Source: Alphaproteobacteria bacterium | Lineage (GTDB): Bacteria; Pseudomonadota; Alphaproteobacteria; Caulobacterales; Maricaulaceae | DNA: 6,957 nucleotides | Direction: 5' to 3' | NCBI GenBank assembly: GCA_030428405.1 | Contig: JAUIEH010000141.1 | Span: forward strand, 1-6,957 | In this document: positions 5,433 through 6,957 of the stretch, in pieces | Layout: every line of letters begins with the position of its first letter | How positions within the stretch are numbered: the first letter of the stretch is position 1 | Notes under the pieces: model-generated | The model's input: only the letters and a program-made list of their open reading frames with translations | Told to the model about the DNA's origin: nothing | Databases searched by the model: none | Made by a program: the position numbers and the translations under genes

Positions 5433-6137
5433 CTACTCGTTACGCTCAGGTATCGGTATCGCCTCGGTCTTGGGCCGGGCCGCCATGATGTCTTCGCCGG
5501 TGGCGATGAAATGGACGACTTCTGCGATGTTGGTGGCGTGGTCGCCCACGCGCTCAAGGTTCTTCGCGACGAACAACAAATGTGTGCAAGACGTCAAGGC
5601 GTCAGGCTTGTCGGCCATCTGCGCCAAAAGCGCGCGCGTAAGTGAATCGTAATGCTGGTCCACTTCGTCGTCGCGCATCCATACGCGCATGGCGGACGCC
5701 GGATCGAGCTGCGCGCTTGCATCAAGCACGTCATGCACGAGCGACACGGTCAGACGGCCCATGCTTTCGAGCGCGCCGGTCAGCGGCGCCGGTTCGTCCG
5801 TGTTCAGGACCAAAGTGCGCTTGGCGATGTTTTTCGCAAGGTCGCCGATGCGCTCGAGGTCGAGCGAAACTTTTAAGGCGCCGACCACCTGACGAAGGTC
5901 CTGCGCAAAAGGCTGACGCAACGCGAGCAAGAGAACGACGCGACGCTCGACCTCGCGCTGGAGCGCGTCAATCTTCGCGTCACGCGCGATAATTTCCTGC
6001 GCGCTCTCGCTGTCGCGGCGCGTTACGCATTCAATCGACGCGGCGAGCGCGCTCTCTGCAAGGCCGCCCATCCGGGCGATGTCGTCCGCCAAAAGGTCTA
6101 GCTCGACTGCAAAGGAGCGGACTGTATGTTCGGTCAT
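5433..6137 (-). CDS. phoU: Phosphate signalling protein PhoU
   Basis: PhoU is a peripheral cytoplasmic protein that links the Pst transporter to the PhoR kinase and keeps PhoB signalling off when phosphate is plentiful. It is 234 residues, as expected. It consists of two similar three-helix halves, each with the metal-binding E-x-x-x-D motif: LERIGDLAKNIAKR (94-107, with E95, D99 and N103) and LERVGDHATNIAE (194-206, with E195, D199 and N203). Both sets of residues are intact. The ATG at 6137 is supported by GGAGG at 6148-6152, with a ten-base spacer that is at the long end of normal. It lies 31 bp after pstB and 54 bp before phoB, consistent with one transcript. The last 20 or so residues, rich in proline and charge, lie beyond the second motif and are probably a flexible tail. 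Confidence 0.95.
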   Translation of the reverse strand: MTEHTVRSFAVELDLLADDIARMGGLAESALAASIECVTRRDSESAQEIIARDAKIDALQREVERRVVLLLALRQPFAQDLRQVVGALKVSLDLERIGDLAKNIAKRTLVLNTDEPAPLTGALESMGRLTVSLVHDVLDASAQLDPASAMRVWMRDDEVDQHYDSLTRALLAQMADKPDALTSCTHLLFVAKNLERVGDHATNIAEVVHFIATGEDIMAARPKTEAIPIPERNE

Positions 6138-6147
6138 TCAGAAACGA

Positions 6148-6152
6148 CCTCC
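6148..6152 (-). promoter_or_regulatory. Ribosome-binding site of phoU
   Basis: GGAGG on the minus strand is a full-strength Shine-Dalgarno core. It stands ten bases before the phoU ATG at 6137, within the 31-bp gap after pstB, and supports that start. Confidence 0.65.
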
Positions 6153-6168
6153 GTGTGAAACACTGCGG

Positions 6169-6957
6169 CTAACCGAAGCGGCCGGTTATATAGTCATGGG
6201 TGCGCTCGTCAGCCGGATTCGTGAAGATATCCCGTGTTTCGCCGAATTCCACTAGTTTTCCCATGTGAAAAAAAGCGGTGCACTGAGAGACGCGCGCCGC
6301 CTGCGCCATGGAATGCGTGACAATCACGATACAATAATTCTCGCGGAACTCGTCGATCAGCTCTTCGACTTTGGCCGTCGCGATCGGGTCGAGCGCCGAG
6401 CACGGCTCGTCCATCAGGATAATCTGTGGGCTGACCGCAATGGCGCGCGCGATGACGAGGCGCTGCTGCTGACCGCCGGATAGCGCCGTGCCCGGCTCGC
6501 GCAGGCGGTTGGAGACTTCCTTCCAGAGGCCGGCGCGTTTGAGGCTGGATTCGACGATGTGGTCGAGTTCGTCCTTACTCGAAGCAACGCCGTGAATGCG
6601 CGGGCCATACGCGATGTTGTCGTAAATCGATTTCGGGAACGGATTGGGCTTTTGAAACACCATGCCGACTTTTGCGCGCAAGGTGACGGGATCGATGCTG
6701 CGGTCATTGACGTCCTGACCGTCAATGAGAATGCGGCCGGTTACGTTGGCCGCCTCGATCGTATCGTTCATGCGGTTGATGCAACGCAGAAACGTCGACT
6801 TGCCGCAGCCCGACGGGCCGATCAGCGCCGTTACCGCGCGGTCAGGGATTTCGACGGACACATCCATGATGGCGGGCACGCCGTCATAGGTCACCCCGAC
6901 CGATTGGGCGTCGACCTTGGTGGACGCATCAGTGGGCAGGGAATGATATTTCCCGAT
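6169..6957 (-). CDS. pstB: Phosphate ABC transporter ATP-binding protein PstB (N-terminus beyond window edge)
   Basis: PstB is the ATPase of the high-affinity phosphate importer PstSCAB, acting on the cytoplasmic face of the inner membrane with PstA and PstC. The frame remains open to the right edge, giving 262 visible residues; complete proteins are about 250-290, so only a few N-terminal residues should be missing. A GTG at 6894 is an unlikely start, because the stretch KVDAQSVGVTYDG before and around it resembles the normal PstB N-terminus. Visible ATPase elements, numbered from the edge, are Walker A GPSGCGKST (47-55), the Q-loop FQKPNPFP (101-108), which is characteristic of PstB, the signature LSGGQQQR (159-166), Walker B IILMDEP (179-185) with catalytic E184, the D-loop SALD (187-190) and the switch histidine H215. 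All are intact. It is followed by phoU and phoB on the same strand. pstS, pstC and pstA would be expected to the right. Confidence 0.95.
   Translation of the reverse strand: MGKYHSLPTDASTKVDAQSVGVTYDGVPAIMDVSVEIPDRAVTALIGPSGCGKSTFLRCINRMNDTIEAANVTGRILIDGQDVNDRSIDPVTLRAKVGMVFQKPNPFPKSIYDNIAYGPRIHGVASSKDELDHIVESSLKRAGLWKEVSNRLREPGTALSGGQQQRLVIARAIAVSPQIILMDEPCSALDPIATAKVEELIDEFRENYCIVIVTHSMAQAARVSQCTAFFHMGKLVEFGETRDIFTNPADERTHDYITGRFG

Noticed and set aside
4785..5645. Plus-strand open frame of 286 codons across phoB and the end of phoU
   Set aside because: It is antisense to two well-supported genes and its histidine/arginine-rich product resembles no family.
6169..6894. GTG at 6894 as the true start of pstB
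   Set aside because: The frame stays open to the window edge and the residues before the GTG look like a normal PstB N-terminus, so the gene is better read as truncated by the window.

Overview
The window is a gene-dense, GC-rich stretch of alphaproteobacterial chromosome. The best lineage marker is a full-length GcrA cell-cycle regulator, a protein family restricted to Alphaproteobacteria that works with the CcrM adenine methyltransferase. The local order, pstB-phoU-phoB facing gcrA with argD and hslO on the far side, matches the core arrangement I recall from rhizobia and Caulobacter relatives. I cannot place the organism below class level. No tRNA, rRNA, CRISPR array, insertion sequence or phage gene is visible, and no stretch longer than 300 bases lacks a gene.

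Layout from left to right: (1) the 3' part of a TrkH-type potassium-uptake channel subunit on the plus strand, entering from outside the window. (2) A minus-strand cluster read right to left: an ABC-2 transporter permease, argD (acetylornithine aminotransferase) and hslO (redox-activated chaperone Hsp33). The hslO and trkH stop codons interlock. (3) A 233-bp divergent intergenic region, the only sizeable regulatory space here. It holds two closely spaced GANTC (CcrM) sites, a DnaA-box-like 9-mer, weak sigma70-like elements, two adjacent inverted repeats, a possible 5'-UTR stem and a short upstream ORF. (4) gcrA on the plus strand. (5) A 64-bp convergent gap followed by the phosphate-response cluster on the minus strand (pstB, phoU, phoB), closed by a strong intrinsic terminator that begins inside the end of phoB. 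pstB continues past the right edge.

Functionally, PstB powers high-affinity phosphate import, PhoU couples transporter status to the sensor kinase, and PhoB is the transcriptional output. The kinase PhoR and PstSCA are not in the window. GcrA would set cell-cycle transcription through sigma70 at CcrM-methylated promoters. ArgD serves arginine (and possibly lysine) synthesis. Hsp33 protects proteins during oxidative stress.

Most of this is ordinary core genome. The points most worth a second look are the absence of argF between argD and hslO, a permease without a visible ATPase ahead of argD, and the dense regulatory signals upstream of gcrA. I see no evidence of an undescribed multi-gene system.
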